From NCBI RefSeq assembly GCF_003074135.1, contig NZ_PPDK01000001.1, forward strand, positions 1,674,001 to 1,738,000: a stretch of DNA of 64,000 nucleotides, in the 5' to 3' direction. Below, piece by piece: positions 1-7,823 of this stretch. The translations under genes were made by a program, and so were the position numbers. The notes below the pieces were generated by a model. It was given only the letters and a program-made list of their open reading frames with translations, ran no database searches and was not told the DNA's origin. The first letter of the stretch is position 1; the number at the start of each line of letters is the position of its first letter. The DNA is from Euzebya tangerina. GTDB taxonomy: Bacteria > Actinomycetota > Nitriliruptoria > Euzebyales > Euzebyaceae.

Positions 1-118
1 CGCCGTCGATGTCGAGGACGGCGACCCCGTAGCCCCGGTCGGCCAGACTGGTTGCAATTGCTGCTCCGATTCCACCGCCGGCTCCAGTCACCACCGCGAG
101 CGGCGTCCCGATCTCCAC
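1..118 (-). CDS. Short-chain dehydrogenase/reductase, N-terminal fragment cut by the window edge
   Basis: Only about 39 N-terminal residues are inside the window. The reverse-strand translation gives a beta strand followed by the Rossmann motif TGAGGGIGAAIA and then a second strand ending near VLDIDG, the classical SDR NAD(P)-binding start. A GTG at 118 has a GGAG about eight bases upstream; a GTG at 124 in the same frame is the alternative. The substrate cannot be judged because the active-site YxxxK lies outside the window. It is divergent from the DUF488 gene, with about 260 bases between them in which I see no other gene. Confidence 0.8.
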   Translation of the reverse strand, partial: MEIGTPLAVVTGAGGGIGAAIATSLADRGYGVAVLDIDG

Positions 119-384
119 AATCACAGCTCCAGTCCAGCCACCATGGTCGAACGGGTTATCCGAGGAGGGCGGCTACGTGGTTGTCCGGCATACAACCAGT
201 GGGCAGCACGTGGATCAACAGGCCCATGGGCGGTGCCTCCCCGGGGGAGGCAAACCGTGACACTGGTTGTCAGAGTTGGGCCTATACGGTCGCCGGAGAC
301 CACGGCCCAAGACCGGATATCCCTCATGCCCCACCCCACCCGCCACCCCGACGAGCAGCACGATCCGACCCGTCGCGGCTGCTC

Positions 385-891
385 ATGACCCCGCCGCGCG
401 TCACCACGATCGGGGTGTACGAGTTCGACGCCGACTCGTTCCTGATGAGACTCCACGCCGCCGATGTCCGGCTCCTGCTGGATGTCCGGCAGCGGCGGGG
501 TGTCCGGGGACCTCAGTACGCCTGGGCCAACTCGAAGCGGCTTCAGGACGCACTGGCAACGGCGGGGATCGCCTATCGGCACCACCGAGAGTTGGCCCCC
601 ACAACCGAGCTCCGACAACTGCAGTATGCCGAGGACGACCGGCTTGGCGTGGGGAAGCGCTCCAGGCGTGAGTTGGCGGCCGCCTACACGAAGCGGTACA
701 CGGCCGAGATCCTCGACCCGGTTGACCTGGACCCCCTCGTCGCGTCTCTTCCGGATGTGGGTATCACGGCGCTGCTCTGTGTGGAGCAGGATCCGAGGGC
801 CTGTCACCGCTCACTCATCGCAGGTCGGTTAGCCGAGGAGCACGGCATTGCTGTCACACACCTTCTGCCCGAAAGAGGACCGGCCGTGTGA
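385..891 (+). CDS. DUF488 family protein
   Basis: The 168-residue product has the DUF488 plan. It opens with a TIGVYEF strand, has a 'LLLDVRQRRGVRGPQYAW' stretch, and near the C-terminus has a Cys (about residue 132) followed eight residues later by CHR (residues 140-142), the typical C...CHR signature. The open frame extends upstream to 52, but the domain begins immediately after the ATG at 385, so that start was chosen. The biochemical role of DUF488 is not established. Its 3' end overlaps the convergent EthD-domain gene by 38 bases, so the two genes share terminal coding sequence in opposite directions. Confidence 0.82.
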   Translation: MTPPRVTTIGVYEFDADSFLMRLHAADVRLLLDVRQRRGVRGPQYAWANSKRLQDALATAGIAYRHHRELAPTTELRQLQYAEDDRLGVGKRSRRELAAAYTKRYTAEILDPVDLDPLVASLPDVGITALLCVEQDPRACHRSLIAGRLAEEHGIAVTHLLPERGPAV

Positions 892-1534
892 GGGTGCGCG
901 CGGCGCCAAAGGCTGCGCCTGCCGTGGTGAGATCGGCCTCGTGTGCCGGTCCCGCCAGATGCTCGCGGCCAACGTCCAACTCGGCGAACCACAACAGGTC
1001 GACGTGATGGCACGCCGCCGGTGTGCCCTCGCTGTGCCAGGACGGGTCGGCCACCAAACGGTCGTGGCGGAGGACGGTCTTGTCCTGGTGGATCCGCTCC
1101 GCCCAGCGGTCTGCAGCTTCGAGAAGGGCGCCGGGCGAGCTGGCCGGGTGCAGACGCCAGCCGACCAGCAACTTGACAGGCTCCTCGGTCAGGCCCCGGT
1201 CGAGCAGCATCTCCCGCTCGGCCAGGACCACGCTGAACCTCGACTTGTCGACGAACCGGTCCTCGTCCGTACGCACAGCGCTGAGGTACTCGGGGCTTGA
1301 GAAGCCAGCGTCGTGGTCCTCGATTGAGTCGAACTCCAGCTCCGCGCACGCGTCGAAGCCCGGGTAGGGGAGGACGGGGTGGCCGGCGACCAGGATCTGA
1401 TGGTTCTGGACGTAGCGGCGCAACCCCGGGATCCGGCTGGCGGCATCGGCGTGGGCGGTTCGCCAGTACTCCTGAAACGCCTCCGGTGACAAGTGCGGCA
1501 AGCGTGGCGCCATCGCCAGTCGGACCGTGACCAC
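854..1534 (-). CDS. EthD-domain protein (dimeric alpha/beta-barrel fold)
   Basis: A 226-residue protein. The segment 'LSPEAFQEYWRTAHAD' near residues 15-30, followed by a GLRRYVQNH strand, is the EthD pattern (a helix with a YW..Ha core and a paired strand). A second half starting near 'VKLLVGWRLHPASSP' looks like a second ferredoxin-like unit, so the gene may encode a tandem two-domain barrel. EthD-type proteins accompany catabolic oxygenases and cyclases; the reaction here is unknown. It starts with GTG three bases after the stop of the amidohydrolase gene, so it is the last gene of a three-gene operon with the amidohydrolase and SDR. Confidence 0.72.
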   Translation of the reverse strand: MVTVRLAMAPRLPHLSPEAFQEYWRTAHADAASRIPGLRRYVQNHQILVAGHPVLPYPGFDACAELEFDSIEDHDAGFSSPEYLSAVRTDEDRFVDKSRFSVVLAEREMLLDRGLTEEPVKLLVGWRLHPASSPGALLEAADRWAERIHQDKTVLRHDRLVADPSWHSEGTPAACHHVDLLWFAELDVGREHLAGPAHEADLTTAGAAFGAARTLTRPVLFRAEGV

Positions 1535-1537
1535 GGG

Positions 1538-2329
1538 CTATTCCAGGCTCAGGATGCGGGCCAGGTTGCCACCCAGGATCGCGTCGGTTTCGTCCTCTTC
1601 CAGCCCCAGTGCGCGGACGGCCTCGATCTCGGCCGCCGGGTCGGCCATGGGCCAGTCCGAGGCGAAGATCACCCGGTCCGGGCCGTGCCGCCGGACCAGG
1701 CCGGCCACCAGGTCCGGGTCCAGGGTGGCAAGCGACGGCGGCCATGAGGTGTCCAGGTACAGGCCGGGTGTCCCGACGACGACCTCCGCCGCCTCCTCGA
1801 TCACCCGGTAGCCGCCGAAGTGGCAGGCGATCAGGTCCAGCCCGGGGAGCTGCCGGGCCACCTCGACGATCATGGTCGGGGTGCACCTCGCGGCCTTCTC
1901 TGGGTCGCCGGCCGAGCCGACGTGCACGATGGCGGCGAACTCGCCGCGCAGCGCGTCCAGCACCCGCAGGAGTCCGGGGTCGTCCAGCGCGTAGTCCTGG
2001 AACAGCGGATGGACCTTCACACCCCGCAGGCCATGCCGCCGCAGGCTGGCCACCAGCTCATCCGGGTCCGAGCGGGCGTGCGCCGAGCCGAAGCCGATGA
2101 ATCGGTCGGGGTCCAGCGAGCCGGTGAACGTGTTGGCGGACTCGACCCGCTCGGCGGTGTTGGCCACGGCCAGGACCACGGACCGGTCGACCCCGGCGGC
2201 GTCCATGACCTCGACCAGCGATCCGGCGGTGCCGTCCCCGAACCGCGGCAGGTCGTCCAGCCCCGATCCGCCCAGCGCCCGGGCGGCCACGTGATCGGGC
2301 CAGACGTGGGTGTGGGCGTCGATGATCAC
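1538..2329 (-). CDS. Amidohydrolase-family (amidohydrolase_2 type) metal-dependent hydrolase or decarboxylase
   Basis: A 263-residue TIM-barrel amidohydrolase. The N-terminus reads MIIDAHTHVWP (the HxH metal motif), a Lys-containing strand occurs at GVKVHPLFQ, a His at LIACHFGG, and the terminal metal Asp at FASDWPMADP. This matches the ACMSD/2,3-dihydroxybenzoate-decarboxylase-like branch, which hydrolyses or decarboxylates small cyclic and aromatic acids. The GTG start overlaps the preceding SDR stop by four bases (GTGA), and the EthD gene follows after three bases, so the three genes are translationally coupled. Family assignment is good; the substrate is not known. Confidence 0.8.
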   Translation of the reverse strand: MIIDAHTHVWPDHVAARALGGSGLDDLPRFGDGTAGSLVEVMDAAGVDRSVVLAVANTAERVESANTFTGSLDPDRFIGFGSAHARSDPDELVASLRRHGLRGVKVHPLFQDYALDDPGLLRVLDALRGEFAAIVHVGSAGDPEKAARCTPTMIVEVARQLPGLDLIACHFGGYRVIEEAAEVVVGTPGLYLDTSWPPSLATLDPDLVAGLVRRHGPDRVIFASDWPMADPAAEIEAVRALGLEEDETDAILGGNLARILSLE

Positions 2330-3075
2330 AGCTTGTGCACCTCGCCACCGTCGATCGTGAAGGTCGCGCCGGTCACGAAGTTACTAAGCGGGGACGCCAG
2401 GTAGCACGCCAGCGGGCCGATCTCCTCCGCCCTTCCCATCCGGCCGGCCGGGATCTTGCGCAGCCGTCGCCGCAGGACCTCCTTGTCCCCGGTCACGGCC
2501 GCCTGGGCGTCGGTGTCGAAGGCTCCCGGTGCGATGGCGTTGACCTGGACGCCCCGGTCGGCCCACTCACCGGCCAGCGCCTCGGTGAACCGGATCACGG
2601 CGGCCTTGGTGGCCGAGTAGGCCGCCAAGACCGGCTTGCCCACGAGCCCCGACGTTGAGGCCACGGTGAGCACCTTCCCGCTGCCCTGGCTCAGCAGGAT
2701 CGGCGCGGCGGCTTTGGCCAGGATGACCGGCGCCATCAGGTTCACGGCGACGGCCTGGTCCCACGCCCCCAGCGGCATGTCCTCGAACCTGCCGGCTGGG
2801 AACACGCCAGCGTTGCTCACCAGGGCGTCGAGCCGGCCGAGGGCGTCGACCGCCCGCCCGGGCAACGCGGCCACGGCCTCACGGTCCGAGACGTCGGTGG
2901 GGACCGCGACCACGGCACCACCCGAGGACACCTCCAACTCCTCCAGCACCGCGGCGTCCCGCGATGCCGCCACCACTCGGACCCCTTCAGCGACGAGCGC
3001 CTCCACGATTGCTCGGCCCAGCCCGCGGCTGGCCCCGGTGACGATGGCCACCTTCCCCTCAAGCATCAAGTCCAC
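2326..3075 (-). CDS. SDR-family oxidoreductase
   Basis: A classical SDR of about 249 residues: TGASRGLGRAI (cofactor glycines), NAG at 'LVSNAGVF', a catalytic Ser strand, YSATKAA (YxxxK), and a C-terminal FTIDGGEVHKL tail. I chose the GTG at 3075 because a GGAG lies six bases before it; an in-frame ATG follows at 3066. The longer open frame to 3108 has no supporting features. It heads the SDR-amidohydrolase-EthD operon. Likely role: oxidation or reduction of a hydroxy/keto intermediate with NAD(P)(H). No copy of the 18-bp operator found elsewhere in the window is present upstream. Confidence 0.85.
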   Translation of the reverse strand: MDLMLEGKVAIVTGASRGLGRAIVEALVAEGVRVVAASRDAAVLEELEVSSGGAVVAVPTDVSDREAVAALPGRAVDALGRLDALVSNAGVFPAGRFEDMPLGAWDQAVAVNLMAPVILAKAAAPILLSQGSGKVLTVASTSGLVGKPVLAAYSATKAAVIRFTEALAGEWADRGVQVNAIAPGAFDTDAQAAVTGDKEVLRRRLRKIPAGRMGRAEEIGPLACYLASPLSNFVTGATFTIDGGEVHKL

Positions 3076-3135
3076 AGCTCGCTCCCGACCGCGTCGACCC
3101 TCGGGCACGGCTCGCTGCGCTGGATGCGGGCACGC

Positions 3136-3176
3136 ATGCGTGAGTACGCCCGGCCCCAGCGGGTCAACTCACGCAT
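3136..3176. terminator. Inverted repeat between two minus-strand genes (possible terminator)
   Basis: Two perfect 10-base arms (ATGCGTGAGT at 3136-3145 and ACTCACGCAT at 3167-3176) are separated by 21 bases. The repeat lies downstream of the acyl-CoA dehydrogenase (ending at 3224) and upstream of the SDR operon. It could terminate the dehydrogenase transcript or be an operator for the SDR operon. There is no T-run, so either reading is open. Confidence 0.4.
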
Positions 3177-3223
3177 TCGTCGACGCAACCGCACCGACTC
3201 GGGCCCCCAGGGCCGACCACCGC

Positions 3224-4414
3224 TCACGCAGGACCACCGCCCGAGGCCTCGCCGACCGAACCGCGACCCGACATCACCTCGTCCACTAACCCCTTCGCGA
3301 TCCCCAGGCGCAGGACCTCCGAGGCGCCCTCGTAGATCCGCATCGGCCTGGCTTGCCGGTACAGCCGCTCGATCTGGCTGTCCTTGACCAGCCCCCAGCG
3401 GCCCATCACCTGCACGCAGCGGTCGACCACGCGCCCGGCGGCCTCCGACGCCGCGAGCTTGGCCATGGAGGAGTGGGGGAGCGCTGCCGCCGGATCCTCC
3501 CGCGCGAGGTGCGCTGCCCGGTAGGTGATCAGCCGGGCCTGCTCCACATCCGCCCAGCTGTCGGCCAGGAGGCTCGCCACCGCCCCCAACCTGGCCAGGG
3601 GCCGGCCGAACTGCTCGCGAGTCGCGGCGTGGCGGGTCGCCTCCTCCAGCGCCCGCTGCGCAAGCCCGACGGCGGCCCCCGCGACCGACACCCGGAAGAC
3701 GGCCAGCGTGGCCAGGACGTGGGACAGCCCCTCGCCTGGCTGGCCGATCCGCGCGTCGGCCCCGAGCCTGACCCCGTCGAGGGTCACCTCGCCCAGGACG
3801 TGGGGTGCGATGATCTCCGGGGTCGGGCCGGTCGAGACCCCCGCCGCGTCCGCGGGGACCAGGATCAGCGACATGCCCTCGCCCCCGTCGCCGAGCGCCT
3901 CCCGCCCCAGCACGGTGTAGAAGCCGGCAACCCCGCCGTTGGAGATCCACGACTTCGGGCCGTCGACCACCAGGCTGTCCCCCTCGGCGGTGACCGTGGT
4001 CTCCATGCCCCGGAGGTCCGAGCCGGCCTCCGGCTCGGTCAGCGCCAGGCCCGCCAGCACCTCCGCTGTCGCGACCCGCGGCAGCCAGTGCGCTTGCTGC
4101 TCGTCGGTCCCCGCCCGGCTGATCGCGTAGCTGCCGATCCCCTGGAGTGCGAACAGCGAGTCCAGGTGCGAGGACGTCGCCATCAGCACCTCCCGCGCGA
4201 CGCAGACGGCTACCGGGTCGACCTCGGCGTGCCGGCCACCCCACTGGGCGGGGACCGTCAGCTCGCACAGCCGGCTGTCCCGGAGTGCGTCCAAGACCCC
4301 CATGTGCAGGGTGCTCATGCCGTCGGCCTCGACCGCCAACGGGGCCACCACCGCTGCCAAGTCGCGCGCTTCAGCCTGCGCATCCTGCGCCGCGCGATCC
4401 AACGTGAAGTCCAT
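3224..4414 (-). CDS. Acyl-CoA dehydrogenase
   Basis: A 396-residue FAD enzyme of the acyl-CoA dehydrogenase family, catalysing alpha,beta-desaturation of an acyl-CoA. Visible marks are LTEPEAGSD (flavin/substrate loop, about residue 126), WISNGG, the REQFGRPLA helix, and IYEGASEVLR, whose Glu near residue 362 is at the usual catalytic-base position. The frame stays open upstream to 4516, but that part would run through the shared promoter, so I use the ATG at 4414. It is divergently transcribed from the enoyl-CoA hydratase-like gene across an 18-bp palindromic operator. On the minus strand a TAGAGT box at the operator edge lies ten bases before the ATG. Confidence 0.92.
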   Translation of the reverse strand: MDFTLDRAAQDAQAEARDLAAVVAPLAVEADGMSTLHMGVLDALRDSRLCELTVPAQWGGRHAEVDPVAVCVAREVLMATSSHLDSLFALQGIGSYAISRAGTDEQQAHWLPRVATAEVLAGLALTEPEAGSDLRGMETTVTAEGDSLVVDGPKSWISNGGVAGFYTVLGREALGDGGEGMSLILVPADAAGVSTGPTPEIIAPHVLGEVTLDGVRLGADARIGQPGEGLSHVLATLAVFRVSVAGAAVGLAQRALEEATRHAATREQFGRPLARLGAVASLLADSWADVEQARLITYRAAHLAREDPAAALPHSSMAKLAASEAAGRVVDRCVQVMGRWGLVKDSQIERLYRQARPMRIYEGASEVLRLGIAKGLVDEVMSGRGSVGEASGGGPA

Positions 4415-4429
4415 GAGGCAGGTGACTCT

Positions 4430-4447
4430 ACCAACCGATTGTTTGGT
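4430..4447. promoter_or_regulatory. Operator site 1 of the shared 18-bp palindrome
   Basis: ACCAACCGATTGTTTGGT lies in the 49-base gap between the divergent acyl-CoA dehydrogenase and hydratase genes. The arms ACCAA/TTGGT are symmetric. On the minus strand TAGAGT begins at the operator edge and would serve as a -10 box; on the plus strand TAGGCT at 4452-4457 sits six bases before the ATG at 4464. A bound protein would block both promoters. Confidence 0.75.
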
Positions 4448-4463
4448 TAGGTAGGCTGCGGCA

Positions 4464-5240
4464 ATGGCCGACGTGGAGACCGAGACCCGAGGCGAGGTCG
4501 CGTGGATCCGCCTCAACCGCCCCGACCGGATGAACGCCTACGACCAGGCGATGGCCGAGGCGCTGATCGAGGCGGTCCGCACCGCCGCCGATGCCGGGGT
4601 GATCGTCATCACCGGCACCGGCCGTGCCTTCTGCGCCGGTGGGTACCTGGCGAATCTCTCCGACCCGGATCCGGCGGAGCTGCGGGGCATGTTCTACGGC
4701 TCGCTGCGGTTCCTGGAGGAGATCCGGCTGTCTCCCCGTCCGGTCATCGCCGCGGTGAACGGCGCTGCTGCCGGAGGAGGCAACGAGTTGGTCGTCGCCT
4801 GTGACCTGGCCGTGGCCGCAAGCTCAGCCACGTTCGGGCAGACCGGTCCCAAGATCGGGTCGGCGCCCGTGCTCGGTGGCACCAACCTGCTGGCCGCCCA
4901 GATCGGGGAGAAGCGGGCCAAGGAGGTCTCCTTCCTCTGCCGCCGCTACGCCGCCGCCGACGCACTCGAGTGGGGCTGGATCAACGATGTCGTTCCCGAC
5001 GCGGAGCTCGAGGCAGCCACCACCGCCCTGGCCGAGGAGCTGCTGACGATGAGCCCGCGGTACCTCGAGGTGGCCAAGATCTCCTCCAACGTGTGGTGGA
5101 ACCAGGTGCGAGACAACTACGTCTCGGGCCTCGGGATGTTGGTCCAGGCGATCGGCTCGGACGACATGATCGAGGGGGCCAGCGCCTTCATGGAGAAGCG
5201 TCCCGCGCGGTGGCCGGGCAGACAGGCGCCGCCGACGTGA
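4464..5240 (+). CDS. Enoyl-CoA hydratase/isomerase family, BadI/MenB-like
   Basis: A 258-residue crotonase-fold protein. The oxyanion-hole motifs are FCAGG and NGAAAGGGNEL. The segment 'IGEKRAKEVSFLCRRY' and the following 'ADALEWGWINDVVP' resemble the MenB/BadI branch, whose members close or hydrolytically open rings (BadI acts on 2-ketocyclohexanecarboxyl-CoA). The loop where MenB and BadI carry a catalytic Asp reads GSAPVLGG here, so that residue seems to be missing and the reaction may differ. A TAGGCT box lies six bases before the ATG, suggesting a leaderless transcript. The stop overlaps the next CoA ligase start by GTGA, so the genes are coupled. Confidence 0.8.
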   Translation: MADVETETRGEVAWIRLNRPDRMNAYDQAMAEALIEAVRTAADAGVIVITGTGRAFCAGGYLANLSDPDPAELRGMFYGSLRFLEEIRLSPRPVIAAVNGAAAGGGNELVVACDLAVAASSATFGQTGPKIGSAPVLGGTNLLAAQIGEKRAKEVSFLCRRYAAADALEWGWINDVVPDAELEAATTALAEELLTMSPRYLEVAKISSNVWWNQVRDNYVSGLGMLVQAIGSDDMIEGASAFMEKRPARWPGRQAPPT

Positions 5241-6922
5241 CCCCCGCGACCTACCCACCCTTCGAGCCGTCCACGGCCGAGCGCGAGCTGTGGACCCTGC
5301 CAGCCGTGCTCCACGAGCAGGCCCGGACCCACGCCGACGCCGAGGCCATCCGGGTGCCGGAGGAGGGCGTGTCCCTCACCTACGCCGAGGTCCTGGACAA
5401 GGCGACCCGGATCGCGCAGCGGTTGCTGGCCGTTGCCGAGCCCGGTGACCGGGTCCTCATCATGGCCCCCAACAGCCTGGCCTACCTGCTCACGTGGTTC
5501 GGCGCGGCGCTGGCCGGGATGGTCGAGGTCCCCCTCAACACCGCCTACGAGGGCTCTTTCCTCGAGCACCAGGTCGGGACGGCCGCACCCACCGTGGCGG
5601 TGGTGGACGCCCCCTTCGCCGACCGGTTCGTGGCCAGCCGGTCGGCCTGTCAGTCCATCACCACCTTCTTCGTCGTCGGGGAGCACCCTAACGCGGCGTG
5701 TTCGACGCTGGCCGATGCGGGCTGGGAGGCGCGACCCTGGGACTCGCTCACGACCGCCGGCGTGGAACCAGCGGCGCCAACGCTCCCCGACGTGGGACCG
5801 ACGGATCTGGCGGCGATCTTCTTCACCTCCGGCACCACGGGACCCTCCAAGGGCGTGATGATGCCCCACGCCCACATGTGGTTCTTCGCCGACGAGTGCG
5901 TCCACCTGACCCAGCTGACGGACCGCGACGTCTACCTCGCCTCCGGACCGTTGTTCCACGGCAACGCCCAGTTCCTGGCCTGCCTGCCCGCGCTGATCGC
6001 GGGGGCGACGTTCGTCCTCCAGCGGCGGTTCTCGGCCTCCGGCTGGACCGAGTGGATTCGCGACTCCGGCGCCACCGTCACCAACTTCGTCGGCGTGATG
6101 ATGGACTTCGTCTGGCAGCAGCCCCCAGCGCCGGACGACGCCGACAACCGCCTCCGGTGTGTCTTCGCCGCCCCGACGGCCACCTACGTCGACGCCTTCC
6201 GCGAGCGCTTCGGCGTCGAGGCCTTCGTCGAGGTCTTCGGCCTGACCGAGACGGCCATGCCGATCATGACCCCCTACGGCGCCGACCGGCCAGCCGGCGC
6301 TGCGGGGCTGCACGTCTCGCAGTGGTTCGACATCCGCCTGGTCGATCCCGAGACCGACCGTGAGGTCGCGGTCGGCGAGGTCGGGGAGTTGCTGGTGCGC
6401 TCGCGTGAGCCGTGGACCTCGTGCCTCGGCTACTACCGCGAGGCCGAGCGGACCGTCGAGGCGTTTCGCAATCTCTGGTTCCACACGGGAGACGGGCTCA
6501 GGCGGGACGCCGACGGCTGGTACTACTTCGTCGACCGGCTGAAGGATGCGCTGCGCCGCCGAGGTGAGAACATCTCGAGCTACGAGGTCGAGGCCCCGAT
6601 CCGCGAGCACCCGGGTGTCGCCGATGTCGCCGTCATCGCCGTCCCTGCCGACGTGGAGGCGGGGGAGGACGAGGTTATGGCCGTCGTAGTCGCGGAGGAC
6701 CCGTCCCTGGACGCCGCGGACCTCTGGGCGTGGTGTGACCGGCGGATCCCGGACTTCGCGGTGCCGCGGTACCTCCGGTTCGTCGACGCCCTTCCCCTCA
6801 CCCCATCGGAGAAGGTCCGTAAGGTGGTGCTGCGGGATGCCGGCGTGACCGGGGACACCGTCGATCGTGGGGCCAGGCACGAGACGGCCGGGGGCGTCGG
6901 CGAGGCCGTGGCCGGTGGCTGA
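5237..6922 (+). CDS. Acyl-CoA ligase (ANL superfamily)
   Basis: A 561-residue AMP-forming acid:CoA ligase. The phosphate-binding motif FTSGTTGPSKG is near residue 196, EVFGLTETAMP is the A5-type motif, LWFHTGDGL is the A7 motif with the AMP-binding Asp, and DRLKDALRRRGENIS is the hinge. The catalytic Lys is expected near 'TPSEKVRKVVL'. The GTG at 5237 overlaps the hydratase stop; the longer frame upstream is shadow sequence. It would activate a carboxylic acid to its CoA ester in the cytosol for the neighbouring dehydrogenase and hydratase. It is close in sequence to the three tandem ligases at 27.7-32.8 kb. Confidence 0.9.
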   Translation: MTPATYPPFEPSTAERELWTLPAVLHEQARTHADAEAIRVPEEGVSLTYAEVLDKATRIAQRLLAVAEPGDRVLIMAPNSLAYLLTWFGAALAGMVEVPLNTAYEGSFLEHQVGTAAPTVAVVDAPFADRFVASRSACQSITTFFVVGEHPNAACSTLADAGWEARPWDSLTTAGVEPAAPTLPDVGPTDLAAIFFTSGTTGPSKGVMMPHAHMWFFADECVHLTQLTDRDVYLASGPLFHGNAQFLACLPALIAGATFVLQRRFSASGWTEWIRDSGATVTNFVGVMMDFVWQQPPAPDDADNRLRCVFAAPTATYVDAFRERFGVEAFVEVFGLTETAMPIMTPYGADRPAGAAGLHVSQWFDIRLVDPETDREVAVGEVGELLVRSREPWTSCLGYYREAERTVEAFRNLWFHTGDGLRRDADGWYYFVDRLKDALRRRGENISSYEVEAPIREHPGVADVAVIAVPADVEAGEDEVMAVVVAEDPSLDAADLWAWCDRRIPDFAVPRYLRFVDALPLTPSEKVRKVVLRDAGVTGDTVDRGARHETAGGVGEAVAGG

Positions 6923-7817
6923 GCCCGCGGCCCAGACTGCCGTCCACCAGACCGAGAATGGGGCCGTGGTGTGCGTCGACTCGGCCTACGACGCCGACGA
7001 GCGCAACACCGGCACCGACGTGGTGATCAGCGGCAGCTACAGCGGCGTGCTGCCTGCCAGGTTCGTCGCCACCCATCGGCCGCGGGCGGCGATCGGGCTG
7101 GACTGCGCTGTTGGTCCTGGCGGTGCCGGGATCGCGGGCCTGTGGTTCTACGAGGCGCTCGGCATCCCCGCGGCGGCCGCGGACGTGATGACGGTGCTGC
7201 TGGGCAACGGCGTGGATGTCTGGGAGAGCGGCGTCATCAGCTACGTCAACGAGCTCGCCGGTCAGGCGGGGGTCGAGGCCGGCATGTTGGTGGCGGAGGC
7301 AGCCGAGCTGCTGCTCGCCCACCGCCCGGAGGAGAAGGCGCCGGACGAGGTGACCAACCGCACCGTCCGGCACTCGACCGCGGACGGTGACGTCGTCTGC
7401 ACGGACTCGATCGCCTTCGGGCTGCCGGAGGACCGGGACCGCAACGTCCTGTGCACCGCCGGCCACACCGGACGAAGCGCCGTCCCCTACCTGCGCCGGG
7501 TGCGGCCGAGAGCGTTCATCTGCTCCGACGGCGGAGGAGGCCGGGACGAATCGGGCATCGCCGGCCTAGTGATCGTCGAGGCCGACGGCCTCGCCGGAGC
7601 CACGGTCGACGCCCGGACGGCCGCCATGGGAAACGGCTTGAGCACCTACGACGACGGGGTCATCAGCGCGGCCAACACCAACGCCCGGGCCGTGGGCGTG
7701 CAGGTCGGGATGCCGGCGGCCGAGGCGGCTGAGCTGCTGCTCCAGGCGCCGCCGGTCGGTGGCCGGGAGCCGGGCGAGCCCGGCGAGCCGGAGTCCAACA
7801 TCGACGAGGAGGAGTGA
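6915..7817 (+). CDS. Uncharacterised protein with two internal repeats (first of a pair)
   Basis: I do not recognise a named family. The 300-residue protein consists of two related halves of about 130 residues. Each starts with a VVC(V/T)DS strand, has a T(G)..G(S/H)(Y/T)(S/G) turn, then a PRA strand, a Gly-rich G(I)AGL loop, a GN... helix, a GVIS..N motif and a final GV..GM...EAAELLL helix. The GTG at 6915 overlaps the upstream CoA ligase by eight bases, and a close homologue follows six bases after the stop. No signal peptide or membrane segment is visible. The pair probably forms a cytosolic heteromer acting on the same CoA pathway; that is inference from coupling only. The C-terminus is Glu/Gly-rich. 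Confidence 0.8.
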   Translation: MAEPAAQTAVHQTENGAVVCVDSAYDADERNTGTDVVISGSYSGVLPARFVATHRPRAAIGLDCAVGPGGAGIAGLWFYEALGIPAAAADVMTVLLGNGVDVWESGVISYVNELAGQAGVEAGMLVAEAAELLLAHRPEEKAPDEVTNRTVRHSTADGDVVCTDSIAFGLPEDRDRNVLCTAGHTGRSAVPYLRRVRPRAFICSDGGGGRDESGIAGLVIVEADGLAGATVDARTAAMGNGLSTYDDGVISAANTNARAVGVQVGMPAAEAAELLLQAPPVGGREPGEPGEPESNIDEEE

Positions 7818-7823
7818 CCACCC

